From an uncultured Collinsella sp. (GTDB taxonomy: Bacteria; Actinomycetota; Coriobacteriia; Coriobacteriales; Coriobacteriaceae), in the NCBI GenBank assembly GCA_902494555.1, contig CABUTR010000006.1:1-64000 (forward strand): a stretch of 64,000 nucleotides of DNA. Direction: 5' to 3'. Positions within the stretch are counted from its first letter, which is position 1. The number at the start of each line of letters is the position of its first letter. Shown piece after piece: positions 35,055-45,098 of the stretch. Position numbers and translations under genes: made by a program. A model generated the notes under the pieces. It worked only from the letters and a program-made list of their open reading frames with translations, searched no databases and had not been told where the DNA came from.

Positions 35055-35444
35055 ATGTCGGGTTCTTCGGTCCGCATGTACCGAGCCACGCTTCGCACAA
35101 ACAGCGCACCGCCCAAGCTCGTCGTCGTTGAAGCCGAATGCCTTTCGCCCGATGAGCGCACAGCATTTGCATTGCTATCAAGTCGCGTCGCCGCCGTTCT
35201 GGTCCCTTGCCCGGCGCAAGGTGAACTTGCCATCCAATGCCAAGCGCACAGCTGCTCGCTCAATCAGGCTGCCGTAATCGCAACCAGCCAACGTGGTCTG
35301 CCCCTTCTTTTAGAAGCCGGTACCGCGCTCACCCTTCGCGGCGCCGGATACGAAAACGAGGCCGCCGCCGACATGGTCTTTAAACCACGATCGAGCGGCG
35401 GCCTCGCAGCAGCCATTGAATATATGTGCAGGCTCGTTGCCTAA
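35055..35444 (+). CDS. Uncharacterised 129-residue protein
   Basis: Not recognised. The N-terminal half contains KLVVVEAECLSPDERTAFAL and a Cys-containing core (VPCPAQGELAIQCQAHSCS). It has no membrane segment or signal peptide. AGGAGTTTTCT precedes the ATG. It is paired with the divergent XRE regulator through the shared palindrome, so it is probably that regulator's target. Confidence 0.6.
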   Translation: MSGSSVRMYRATLRTNSAPPKLVVVEAECLSPDERTAFALLSSRVAAVLVPCPAQGELAIQCQAHSCSLNQAAVIATSQRGLPLLLEAGTALTLRGAGYENEAAADMVFKPRSSGGLAAAIEYMCRLVA

Positions 35445-35453
35445 AAGGACAAG

Positions 35454-35837
35454 CTAGAAACCAAGGCCAAAGCCCGTTCCGGTAATCGCCGAGTACATAA
35501 AGTAAACGTTAATCACGTTGAGGAACACACCCGTGATGCAACCATTACGCAGGTAGCGCTCGCACACAATGCGCGCCATGGCGGCGGAGTCATCATTGTT
35601 TTTAGCCTGGCGTCCTGCCGTAAAGTACGTCGCCACGCTCAGCAGCAGGTTGAGCACCGGCAGTGCCAGCAACTCGTAGCTCTTGCCCCAGCGCGTCGCC
35701 TCGCCGGCGGCATTAAACTTTGTTGCCACCTCGGAACCAATGTTGGGGATAACACACGCTGCGACCACCAGCGGAATCACCGCAAGCACGAGTAGCGCAA
35801 TACCCATGTAACCGGCTTTTTTGCCATATTTAAACAT
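35454..35837 (-). CDS. DUF1648-like membrane protein
   Basis: This 127-residue protein has about three membrane helices (12-31, 55-72, 100-118). The segment PNIGSEVATKFNAAGEATRW resembles the DUF1648 pattern (P-x-I-x-x-HF-x-x-G-x-x-D-x-W) found in SdpI-like immunity and other small membrane proteins. It is in the same direction as ychF, 11 bases downstream of its stop, so it is likely co-transcribed. The function is unknown. Confidence 0.65.
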   Translation of the reverse strand: MFKYGKKAGYMGIALLVLAVIPLVVAACVIPNIGSEVATKFNAAGEATRWGKSYELLALPVLNLLLSVATYFTAGRQAKNNDDSAAMARIVCERYLRNGCITGVFLNVINVYFMYSAITGTGFGLGF

Positions 35838-35848
35838 GTGCGTCGTCC

Positions 35849-36925
35849 TTACACGTTAAAGCGGAAGTGCACGACGTCGCCATCGGCCATGACATAGTCC
35901 TTGCCCTCAATACGCAGCTTGCCGGCGGCCTTGGCGCCCTGCTCACCGCCGAGCTCGATGTAGTCGTCATAGCCAATGACCTCGGCCTTAATAAAGCCGC
36001 GCTCAAAGTCGGTGTGGATAACGCCGGCGGCCTGCGGGGCGGTCGCGCCCTGACGAACCGTCCAGGCCTTGACCTCCATCTCGCCAGCCGTAAAGAACGA
36101 CTGCAGACCGAGCAGCTTATAGGCCGCCTGCGCGAGAACGTCCAGGCCGGGCTGCTCCAAGCCCAGGCTCTCCAGGTAGTCGGTGGCGTCCTCGGGATCG
36201 AGCTCGGAAAGCTCGGCCTCGATCTTGGCGCAGATGGGCAGCGGCTTAACACCATCGATGGGCGCCAGATCGTCGTTAAGCATATCCTCGTCCACGTTGG
36301 CCACATACAGGATGGGCTTCATGGTGAGCAGGAACAGGCCCTTGGCGGCAGCACGCTCCTCGTCGGTCATCTCCATGGACGCGGCGCGTTTACCCTCGTT
36401 GAGCCAGTCGAGCAGGCGCTTGGCGACCTCAAACTTGGGCATGAGCTCCTTGTCGCGCTTGGCCTCCTTCTCGAGCTTGGGCAGCTGCTTCTCGAGCGTG
36501 CCCATGTCGGCCAGGATGAGCTCGGTCATGATGGTGTCGGCATCGCCGGCGGGGTCGACGAACTCGCCCGTGCGGCCCACCTCACGCATGACGTTGGGGT
36601 CCTTAAAGTAGCGCACGACCTCGCAGATGGCGTCGGTCTCGCGAATGTTAGCCAGGAACTGGTTGCCCAGACCCTCGCCCTCGTTAGCGCCCTTCACCAA
36701 ACCTGCGATGTCGACGAACTCTACCGTCGCCGGCACGATGCGGCCCGGGTTGACAATGTCGGCGAGCTTTTGCAAGCGGCTATCGGGCACATCGACGATA
36801 CCCACGTTGGGGTCGATCGTGGCAAACGGGTAGTTGGCGGCAAGGCCGGTCTTTTTGGTAAGCGCGGTGAACAGCGTCGACTTGCCCACGTTGGGCAGGC
36901 CCACGATACCGATGGAAAGGGACAC
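35849..36925 (-). CDS. ychF: Redox-regulated ATPase/GTPase YchF (Obg family)
   Basis: This 358-residue protein has the P-loop [17 protein letters not shown] at the N-terminus, [20 protein letters not shown] (G3 with switch II) and, in place of the usual NKx[14 protein letters not shown] coiled-coil insert (about 130-185) and the C-terminal TGS-like domain complete the family layout. A GTG start at 36925 follows AAGGAGCTGTC; a longer upstream frame is not supported. YchF binds ribosomes and ATP and affects stress responses. Confidence 0.93.
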   Translation of the reverse strand: MSLSIGIVGLPNVGKSTLFTALTKKTGLAANYPFATIDPNVGIVDVPDSRLQKLADIVNPGRIVPATVEFVDIAGLVKGANEGEGLGNQFLANIRETDAICEVVRYFKDPNVMREVGRTGEFVDPAGDADTIMTELILADMGTLEKQLPKLEKEAKRDKELMPKFEVAKRLLDWLNEGKRAASMEMTDEERAAAKGLFLLTMKPILYVANVDEDMLNDDLAPIDGVKPLPICAKIEAELSELDPEDATDYLESLGLEQPGLDVLAQAAYKLLGLQSFFTAGEMEVKAWTVRQGATAPQAAGVIHTDFERGFIKAEVIGYDDYIELGGEQGAKAAGKLRIEGKDYVMADGDVVHFRFNV

Positions 36926-37052
36926 GACAGCTCCTTTTGGTACAGGTACTTCAAACTGCATAAGTATAGCGCCGCCGCAGCATCCGGGCGAATCCGGACA
37001 CCGCGACGGCGCAAATGAAGCAGAGATGCGTGAGAGTTCGAAACAGCAGTCC

Positions 37053-38423
<1,371 letters not shown>

Positions 38424-38492
38424 TCAATCCATCCCCGTACGCGGCCTGCACGGTTTGGAATTGTTACCTAGAAGTGGAGTTTTTATCTCTAG

Positions 38493-38532
38493 AATCGGCC
38501 TTGCGGTGCATACCGGCTCTGCAAGGCCGATT
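38493..38532 (-). terminator. Intercistronic hairpin between PTS and GH4 genes
   Basis: AATCGGCCTTGC and GCAAGGCCGATT form a perfect 12-bp stem with a 16-base loop. The U-run is poor, so it may be a partial terminator or mRNA-processing stem that sets the ratio of the two products. Confidence 0.55.
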
Positions 38533-38550
38533 GTTTCGATGGACGATGGT

Positions 38551-40143
38551 TTACAGAAGACTCTCGAACTTCTCGCGAACCTGCGGGACGGTAAGGCCAA
38601 TGATGACCTGGATTGACTGGCCTTGGACCACCAAGCCATGCGTACCGATCGCCTTGAAGGAAGCCTCGGGTGCAACGACGCCCTTGTCCTTGACGTTAAC
38701 GCGCAGACGGGTGGCGCAGTTGGTTACGTCGATGACGTTATCCGTGCCACCGAGTAGATCGAGGATGTTCTCGGCAAGCACCAAGCGCTCATCATCTTTA
38801 CTCTGGGCGACCGATTTGCTAGCAGCAGCACCGCCCTGCTTTTGCTTGTAGTCGGCCTTGGATTTGAGCTCGACCTCAACATCGTCATCCTCGCGACCGG
38901 GGGTCTTAAAGTCGAACTTGACGATCAGGAAACGAAAGACCACAACCCAAAGAGCGGTAAAGCACAGACCGACAAGGATGGAAATGGCGTACTGCAGACC
39001 GTGTGCGGCCCAAAGAGGCAGCCAGTCCCACGAGAGCATCGAGATGATGCCTCCGTCAAAGATGCCTACGACGCCAAGGAGGTTTTGAGCCATGCAGCCG
39101 AGCGCTCCGAGCACGCAGTGGACGACGAACAGGCCGGGCGCAATGAACAGGAAGGTGAAGTCAAGCGGCTCGGTAATACCGCAAAGCATAGCGGTAAGGG
39201 TGACAGGAATGAGCAGAGCCTTGACGCGTTGCTTGCGCTCGGGTTTGGCGGTCATATAAAACGCAATGGCGACGCCAAGCGAGCCGAAGACTTTAGTCCA
39301 TCCAGGGCAGGTATAGGCAGCCCAGGGTGCGGCATCCTTAAGAGCAATGCTCGGATCGGCAGCCAGTTGGGGCAGGATGTTGGCCCAAGCGGCAAAGATG
39401 CCGCCATTGACCGCCGCGTTGTCGTAATAGAACGGCGTATAGATAAAGTGGTGAAGACCTGTAGGAATCAGCACGCGCTCGAAGAAAGCAAAGACGCCCA
39501 CACCAAACGTACCGGCGGAAAGGATGAATCCCTGGAAGGCGGCGATAGCAGCCTGAACATGCGGCCACACCAGGCAGGCGATAATAGCGACCGGAACCAT
39601 AACGAAGAAACCGATCATATAGATGAACACGGAGCCCGAAAACACGCCCAACCACTCGGGGAGCTCGGTATCGAAGAACTTGTTATGCAGCATCGTGGCG
39701 ATACCAGAGATAATGAGCGCGCCCATGATGCCCATATCAAGCGTTTTGATGCTTGCGATAGTGGCAAGACCAGTACCGCTGCCCGCCTCGACAGAATAGT
39801 CGACCCCAAAGACAGGGCCCCACTGCCCCAAGATTGTGCTTACAAAGTAGTTGAAGGTAAGGTAGATGGCCAAAGCCTCCATGCAGCAGCGAGCGTTCTG
39901 CTTGTTCGCGAGCGAAATTGGCAATGCTACGCAAAACAGCAACGGCATCTGGTTAAAGAGCGTCCAACCACCCTGGAGCAGCACATTCCAGCAATCAAAC
40001 CAAAGATGACCCGCTGTGGCCATCTCGCCAAAGATCGCCTCGGTGGTAAACAACGTACCCAGGCCGACGACGATTCCGGAAAATGCGAAAAGAATTGCAG
40101 GCGTGTACATTGCACCGCCGAAACGTTGTATCTTTTGCATCAT
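38551..40143 (-). CDS. PTS alpha-glucoside permease, EIICB
   Basis: This 530-residue protein has an N-terminal EIIC membrane domain of the glucose/glucoside superfamily, with about ten helices and the motif GITEPLDFTFLFIAPGLF. A variable linker (about 415-450) leads to a C-terminal EIIB domain with phospho-accepting Cys in DVTNCATRLRVNVKD. No EIIA domain is present, so an unlinked EIIA must serve it. Start at ATG 40143 (GGGGGATT upstream) is preferred over an upstream ATG. It is divergent from a Zn dehydrogenase and GntR gene. It imports and phosphorylates alpha-glucosides for the GH4 enzyme. Confidence 0.9.
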   Translation of the reverse strand: MMQKIQRFGGAMYTPAILFAFSGIVVGLGTLFTTEAIFGEMATAGHLWFDCWNVLLQGGWTLFNQMPLLFCVALPISLANKQNARCCMEALAIYLTFNYFVSTILGQWGPVFGVDYSVEAGSGTGLATIASIKTLDMGIMGALIISGIATMLHNKFFDTELPEWLGVFSGSVFIYMIGFFVMVPVAIIACLVWPHVQAAIAAFQGFILSAGTFGVGVFAFFERVLIPTGLHHFIYTPFYYDNAAVNGGIFAAWANILPQLAADPSIALKDAAPWAAYTCPGWTKVFGSLGVAIAFYMTAKPERKQRVKALLIPVTLTAMLCGITEPLDFTFLFIAPGLFVVHCVLGALGCMAQNLLGVVGIFDGGIISMLSWDWLPLWAAHGLQYAISILVGLCFTALWVVVFRFLIVKFDFKTPGREDDDVEVELKSKADYKQKQGGAAASKSVAQSKDDERLVLAENILDLLGGTDNVIDVTNCATRLRVNVKDKGVVAPEASFKAIGTHGLVVQGQSIQVIIGLTVPQVREKFESLL

Positions 40144-40293
40144 GACGGGGAATCCCCCTCTCTTCATTCGGAGCGGCTGCGGTTTTGGCTTCACTCGAGA
40201 CCGCAGGCGCGCCGTTTGCGTGTACCTCGTGCAATAGGACGGGTGGGCCCGTGTCCCCGACTTCTTGCGCTTATGTTTTTATCATATCACTTA

Positions 40294-40454
40294 TCTATAC
40301 AAGTCAATACATTGTCCGTGTTCGGTTAACGGTCAATATTTGACGATAAACGGTATATTCCAATTGTTTTACCTGTTTATTAGCCGGTTACCTCGTTTTT
40401 CAAAACAGAAATTCTTTCAACTTGTATAGATGTGCTTGTATATATTTGTATACA
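40294..40454. promoter_or_regulatory. GntR-type operator cluster between PTS and dehydrogenase genes
   Basis: TCTATACAAG (40294-40303) and its inverse CTTGTATAGA (40421-40430) flank the divergent promoter region. A third site, TGTATA-N6-TATACA, lies at 40437-40454. They resemble TTGTATA-type sites of HutC/TreR-like GntR proteins. The nearby GntR gene at 41592 is the likely binder. The rest of 40144-40500 is AT-rich promoter DNA. Confidence 0.6.
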
Positions 40455-40500
40455 TACCTATACTTCAATACAACATTCACCGCCAGGTAAAGGAGTCACC

Positions 40501-41526
40501 ATGAAAAGCGCGGTCTTCTATGGAAAGCATGATCTTAGGGTCGAGGATTCGGCAAAGCCGGCCGTGGGCAAGCGCGACGTTCTGATCAACGTCAAGGCTT
40601 GCGGCGTCTGCGGTACCGACGTTCATATCTATGAAGGCGACAAGGGCGCAGCGGACGTTACCCCGCCTACGATCCTTGGTCATGAGTTTGCGGGCGTTGT
40701 CGAGGCCGTGGGCAGCGACGTCGCTGGCTTTAAACCGGGCGATCGCGTGTGCATCGACCCAAACCATCCCTGCGGCTGCTGCGAACCCTGCCGCGACGGA
40801 ATCAACCACTACTGCGAGCATATGACCGGTTACGGCACCACCGTTAACGGTGGCTTTGCCGAGTACTGCTCCGTCGATATGCAGCAAGTCTACAAGTTGG
40901 GCGATCACACCAGCTTTGAGCAGGGTGCTATGACCGAGCCCGTCGCCTGCTGCCTGCACGGCATCGATATGTGCAACATCAAGCCCGGCAGCACAGTTGT
41001 CGTTATCGGCGGCGGCATGATCGGTCTGCTCATGATGCAGCTTGCCAAAAACGCCGGCGCCACCAAAGTCGTTTTGCTCGAACCCGTCGAAGGCAAGCGC
41101 GAGGTTGCGCTCAAACTCGGCGCCGACCTGGCAATTGATTCCATCCACGAGGACGTCCCGGCCCGCCTGAAGCAGGAGGGCGTCGGTAACGTCGACGTTG
41201 TAATCGAATGCGTCGGCAAGTCTGTCACCATTGAGCAGGCCATCAAAATCGCCGGTCATAAGGCCACGGTTATGATGTTCGGACTTACCAAGCCCGATGA
41301 AACGATCACCGTCAAGCCCTTCGAGGTCTTCCAGAAGGAGCTCGTGCTCACCTCGTCCTTCATCAACCCTTATACGCAACGTCGCGCACTCGAGCTTATC
41401 GACTCGGGCAGGATCGACGTTTCCTCGATGGTCGCAAAGGTGGCCTCCCTCGATGAACTCGGCGCCATCCTGTCAGACCCAGCCCTGCGTGCCATGGGTA
41501 AATATATAATCGACCCCAGCAAGTAA
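40501..41526 (+). CDS. Zinc-dependent medium-chain alcohol/polyol dehydrogenase
   Basis: This 341-residue protein has catalytic zinc residues in KACGVCGTDVHIYEG and LGHEFAGVVE. The structural zinc cysteines are in CGCCEPCRDGINHYC, and the Rossmann motif is VVIGGGMIGLLMMQLA. It belongs to the sorbitol/threonine dehydrogenase group; the substrate is not fixed by sequence. AAAGGAGTCACC precedes ATG 40501. It is transcribed with the GntR gene and divergent from the alpha-glucoside PTS, so it may process a sugar or polyol linked to that pathway. Confidence 0.88.
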   Translation: MKSAVFYGKHDLRVEDSAKPAVGKRDVLINVKACGVCGTDVHIYEGDKGAADVTPPTILGHEFAGVVEAVGSDVAGFKPGDRVCIDPNHPCGCCEPCRDGINHYCEHMTGYGTTVNGGFAEYCSVDMQQVYKLGDHTSFEQGAMTEPVACCLHGIDMCNIKPGSTVVVIGGGMIGLLMMQLAKNAGATKVVLLEPVEGKREVALKLGADLAIDSIHEDVPARLKQEGVGNVDVVIECVGKSVTIEQAIKIAGHKATVMMFGLTKPDETITVKPFEVFQKELVLTSSFINPYTQRRALELIDSGRIDVSSMVAKVASLDELGAILSDPALRAMGKYIIDPSK

Positions 41527-41591
41527 ATCGATCGACACCTGCGCGGGCGGCCCTCATTCATCGCTCGCGCACTCAGCTCTAGGAGACCGTC

Positions 41592-42347
41592 ATGGCGCGA
41601 GCTATCTTTCAAATCATTTATGACACCGTGAAGCAGTCGATTGACGACGGCACATACGCCTATCAGAGCTATCTGCCTTCGGAGACTGAGCTCACGCAGC
41701 AGTTTGACTGTTCGCGCATGACGGTCCGCCGCGCCATCTCGATGCTTGCGGCAGATGGCTACGTGCTCCCCCAGCAAGGCAAGGGCATGCGCGTCATTCG
41801 CAACATCAGTGACGAGACGAGTCGCGGCGGCGGTGGACTCGAGACCTTTAAGGAAATCGCAGCCAGCCGGGGCTTTGAGCTCAAGACAGTCACCACCGTC
41901 TTTGAGCTCCTCGTCTGCAGCAAGACGCTCTCCAAGCTTACCGGGTTTCCCGAAGGCTGCGAGCTCACACGTGCCAAACGCATCCGCTATGCAGACGGAC
42001 GAGCCGTGGGCTCCGACGACTCCTATTACCTAAGCTCACAGGTACCGGGACTGACAGCCGAGATTGTCAACGATTCGATCTATCATTACCTCGAAGAAGA
42101 TCTTGGCATTAAGATTGCCACGGGCAAACGCGATGTAACGATTGAGCATCCCACGCCCGAGGATGAGCGCGTGCTCGATCTCGATGGCTTTAACGCGCTC
42201 GCCGTTGTGCGCGGGCAGACCTACAACGCCGACGGCATCCTTATGGAATACACCGAGACCAAGCAGGTCCCCGGCTTCTTTTTACTCCATGAGACGGTTA
42301 CCCGCCGCAATAACGGCAGCGGGACCCACCAGAGCAGTATGAACTAA
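41592..42347 (+). CDS. GntR family regulator, HutC/UTRA type
   Basis: This 251-residue protein has an N-terminal winged helix (YQSYLPSETELTQQFDCSRM, then TVRRAISMLAADGYV). A UTRA ligand domain from about residue 85 has RAKRIRYADGRAVGSDDSYY. TreR- and GmuR-like members of this family sense phosphorylated sugars. It likely controls the PTS-GH4 genes and the dehydrogenase through TTGTATA-type sites. AGGAGACCGTC precedes the ATG. Confidence 0.88.
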   Translation: MARAIFQIIYDTVKQSIDDGTYAYQSYLPSETELTQQFDCSRMTVRRAISMLAADGYVLPQQGKGMRVIRNISDETSRGGGGLETFKEIAASRGFELKTVTTVFELLVCSKTLSKLTGFPEGCELTRAKRIRYADGRAVGSDDSYYLSSQVPGLTAEIVNDSIYHYLEEDLGIKIATGKRDVTIEHPTPEDERVLDLDGFNALAVVRGQTYNADGILMEYTETKQVPGFFLLHETVTRRNNGSGTHQSSMN

Positions 42348-42356
42348 CTATCTATT

Positions 42357-42459
42357 AGTTGCGGTGGGATAGTTCCTAGAATGGCCAGCTTAAGGGCAAA
42401 ACAGGAACTATTCCACCGCAACTTTTTTGGCCGGCGGGGCAGTACCTGTCCCACCGGCC
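42357..42459. terminator. Two back-to-back terminator hairpins
   Basis: A 21-base stem (42357-42377 with 42403-42423, one G-T pair) followed by TTTTTT ends the GntR transcript. A second hairpin at 42429-42459 (GGCCGG and CCGGCC cores), with T-run on the minus strand, ends the ferredoxin transcript. Confidence 0.8.
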
Positions 42460-42478
42460 ATCATTTACGCTCTTTTAG

Positions 42479-43732
42479 CTAGTCCGCGAGCTTCTCCACC
42501 TGATCGAGCATCTTGTCGAGCTTAGCCTTTGCCTCGGCCTTGACCTTCTGGGCTTCTTCGTGGGCCTTAGCCTTCTGGGCGGCCTTTTCCTCGGCCTCGG
42601 GATCGACGACGACTAGGTTGGATGCATCATGTTCAACCAGCTTAAGCGCATGCTCGGGGCACACCTTGACGCAGGCACCGCAGCCCAAACAATACGTGGA
42701 CTCCAACGCAAAGCGGCCGCTTCCCACCAAATCGCAGGCGAACGTGGGACATACATTGACACACTCGCCACACGACGTGCACTTGTCAAAATCGCACTCC
42801 GGCGTGCTCACCTGCATGTTCTGGGCAAGCTCGGGGTGGTTTTGCAGCGTCGAGAGCACCAGCTGCCGCCCGTGCGTGAGCGAACGGCGACGCTTGGTCG
42901 TCGTGGTGCCGCACATGGTGTTGAGCGTACGCTCCAACTGGGTAATCTGATGGCGATGGGCTTTGAGCTTCTGCGTCACCGAGGCCAGTGCCGCCGTTGC
43001 CGGATTGAGCTTTGTCACGGTAAGGCCCGTGGTGCGGGCGATCTTTTCCATGTACTCCTTGCGCTCGTACTCGCGGCGCTTATGACATTTGAGGCTCTTG
43101 GGATCGACCTCCAGACCCATGCCCGTGCCGGCCCACTCCTCGGCCTTCGCAATCGCCTCGCCCAGGATGTCCTCACCGCCGGTGTTGCGGCACTTATCGC
43201 ACACGCCCAGTGGCAGGTACACGCTCACGTTGGGATAGTCCGCCAGTACCGAGAACCAGGTCTCGGCCGTAATATCGCCCACGCAGGCGACAACAACCTC
43301 GTTCTCGCGCGGCATGCGCTTAAGGGCACGCGTGCAGGTGACGTAGGCGGTCTCGTGGCTCGTAGCTGCAGAGACAATGTCGTCATACAGGTTTTTGGGC
43401 GCCAAGCGCGGCGAGATGATCGCCTCGGTCGGACAGGCAGCGGCGCACAGGCCGCACTTGCGACAGGTATCGAGGATCTCGATGGCGTCTTCCTCGACCT
43501 CGATGGCGTTGACCGGGCACACGTCCATGCACGCGGTGCAGCCGCTCTTTTCGTTTTTGCAGGTCAAGCACGGAATGGTGTTGCCGCGCGGACGCTCCTT
43601 GTAGTCGGCAGGATTCCACTGCGGCGCCGATGGATCGAGTGCGTCGGTCACACCGCCAAGCGGGTTTTTAAGAAAGTCGAAACCCTTGCTGATTTCGATA
43701 ATGTCATCAAACAGATCGTGTTCCTGCGCCAT
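42479..43732 (-). CDS. Multi-cluster 4Fe-4S ferredoxin-type protein
   Basis: This 417-residue protein has two paired 4Fe-4S domains. The N-terminal one has CTACMDVCPVNAIEV and CRKCGLCAAACPTEA. The C-terminal one has CTSCGECVNVCPTFACDL and CLGCGACVKVCPEHA. Two further Cys groups (CLTCKNEKSGC and GVCDKCRNTGG) lie outside these. A charged helical tail (about 370-417) ends the protein. ATG 43732 follows GGAGGGGCC. It carries electrons, but no hydrogenase or dehydrogenase subunit is adjacent, so the partner is unknown. Confidence 0.82.
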   Translation of the reverse strand: MAQEHDLFDDIIEISKGFDFLKNPLGGVTDALDPSAPQWNPADYKERPRGNTIPCLTCKNEKSGCTACMDVCPVNAIEVEEDAIEILDTCRKCGLCAAACPTEAIISPRLAPKNLYDDIVSAATSHETAYVTCTRALKRMPRENEVVVACVGDITAETWFSVLADYPNVSVYLPLGVCDKCRNTGGEDILGEAIAKAEEWAGTGMGLEVDPKSLKCHKRREYERKEYMEKIARTTGLTVTKLNPATAALASVTQKLKAHRHQITQLERTLNTMCGTTTTKRRRSLTHGRQLVLSTLQNHPELAQNMQVSTPECDFDKCTSCGECVNVCPTFACDLVGSGRFALESTYCLGCGACVKVCPEHALKLVEHDASNLVVVDPEAEEKAAQKAKAHEEAQKVKAEAKAKLDKMLDQVEKLAD

Positions 43733-43883
43733 GCGCGGCCCCTCCCTGAGCAGTGCAAACAAGCAAGAGATAATGATACGCCATCGGCCCGTGCCTCGAG
43801 CAAATTACACGCGGAGCACCTTTGGGACAAATAGCCTATGGCCTATCGCCGCCTCGATTGCACAAGGTCAATCAAGCGCCAAA

Positions 43884-44951
43884 CTATGCCTCGCACATGA
43901 GCTGCACGAGCTTTTGTTTGGTCACCTTGGCCTGCTCGTTGGCCATATTACGCTCGTTTCTAAAGGCCGCATTTGCAACACTCTGCAGGTCGGCATCGGA
44001 AATCTCGCCAAGGCCCAGATCCTCGAGCGTCGTCGGCAGACCAACACGCTGGCAAAACTCGAGCACCTGATCAAGCTCGGGCGCACGCTCCAGACGAAGC
44101 TGCACCACCAGGCCAAACGCCACGGCCTCGCCGTGCATGGCCTTGCACTCAGGCAGAATCGTTAGACCGTTGGCGATGGCATGCGCCAACGCCAAGCCAC
44201 CGCTCTCAAAGCCGACGCCCGAGAGCAGAATATTGCACTCGATCAGGCGCTCAACCGCCGGCGATGTACGCCCCTTTTTGAGATCGCGCTTGGCAGCGAC
44301 GCCGCACTCCATAAGTATGTCATAGCAAGCACGAGCCGCAACCAGGGCCAAGTGCCCCGGCGCGCCACCGTGCTCGTTGGCGCCGTGCGCCGCGGCGCAC
44401 GAACGCGCCTCGAAGTACGTTGCCAGCGCATCGCCCATACCAGCGACCGTCATACGCAGTGGGGCCGCCGCGACCACGTTGGTATCGACCACGACCAGGT
44501 CTGGATTCTTCTCGAGCATCAGGTAGCGGTCGAACGACCCATCCTCGTGATACAGCACCGAAATCGCGCTGCACGGACCGTCCATCGAAGCCGCCGTGGG
44601 GCATACGCACAACGGCAGCTCGGCATAAAACGCTACTGCCTTGGCGATATCGAGCATCTTGCCGCCGCCAATGCCTACCACCATGTCGCAATACTCAGCC
44701 TGGGCTTCCTGAGCCATTTCGACAACGGCCTCTTCCGTACACGGACCGTCATAAATCTTAAAGAACGGCTCGCTTAGATCTTCGTCCAGAAATCCATCGA
44801 CGATCTGCCTGCACAGCCGATCCTCGGTGCCCTGGTCAAACAAGACATAGGCAGCACAGCCCAACCATGACAAATACCTGCCCTGACGCGAAAGTTCGCC
44901 CGGCCCCTGAACATACCGGCCGGGACCGCCATAAACCATAGGAAGCGCCAT
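43884..44951 (-). CDS. Glycerol dehydrogenase family protein (GldA paralogue)
   Basis: This 355-residue protein is of the iron/zinc alcohol dehydrogenase superfamily, GldA branch: NAD motif GIGGGKMLDIAKAVAFYA, PTAASMDGPCSAISVLYHED, the metal-binding Asp in VAGMGDALATYFEARS, and His residues in LALAHAIANG and CKAMHGEAVAFG. It is a diverged paralogue of the protein at 45099. Oxidation of glycerol or a related polyol is inferred. Its 5' side carries a large palindrome and a terminator that separate it from gldA. Confidence 0.85.
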   Translation of the reverse strand: MALPMVYGGPGRYVQGPGELSRQGRYLSWLGCAAYVLFDQGTEDRLCRQIVDGFLDEDLSEPFFKIYDGPCTEEAVVEMAQEAQAEYCDMVVGIGGGKMLDIAKAVAFYAELPLCVCPTAASMDGPCSAISVLYHEDGSFDRYLMLEKNPDLVVVDTNVVAAAPLRMTVAGMGDALATYFEARSCAAAHGANEHGGAPGHLALVAARACYDILMECGVAAKRDLKKGRTSPAVERLIECNILLSGVGFESGGLALAHAIANGLTILPECKAMHGEAVAFGLVVQLRLERAPELDQVLEFCQRVGLPTTLEDLGLGEISDADLQSVANAAFRNERNMANEQAKVTKQKLVQLMCEA

Positions 44952-44981
44952 ACGAGAATCCGCCCTTCATCAAACAACGAT

Positions 44982-45046
44982 TGGTGCAAAGTAACCTGAC
45001 CCCTTTGCACCAACTTGGTGCGATGGGGTCAGGTTAGTTTGCACCA
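44982..45046. repeat. Large intergenic palindrome
   Basis: Twenty-two-base arms (44982-45003, beginning TGGTGCAAAGTAACC, and 45025-45046) match except for one base, around an inner GCACCA/TGGTGC hairpin. The TAACCTGACCCC core looks like a dispersed palindromic unit rather than a gene-specific operator. Confidence 0.6.
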
Positions 45047-45053
45047 TAGCAAA

Positions 45054-45086
45054 AAGGGGCAAAGCCATCTGTTGGCTTTGCCCCTT
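45054..45086 (-). terminator. Terminator of gldA
   Basis: AAGGGGCAAAGCC and GGCTTTGCCCCTT form a 13-bp stem, with TTTTTG following on the minus strand, 13 bases after the gldA stop. Confidence 0.85.
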
Positions 45087-45098
45087 CCTTAGCTTGAT

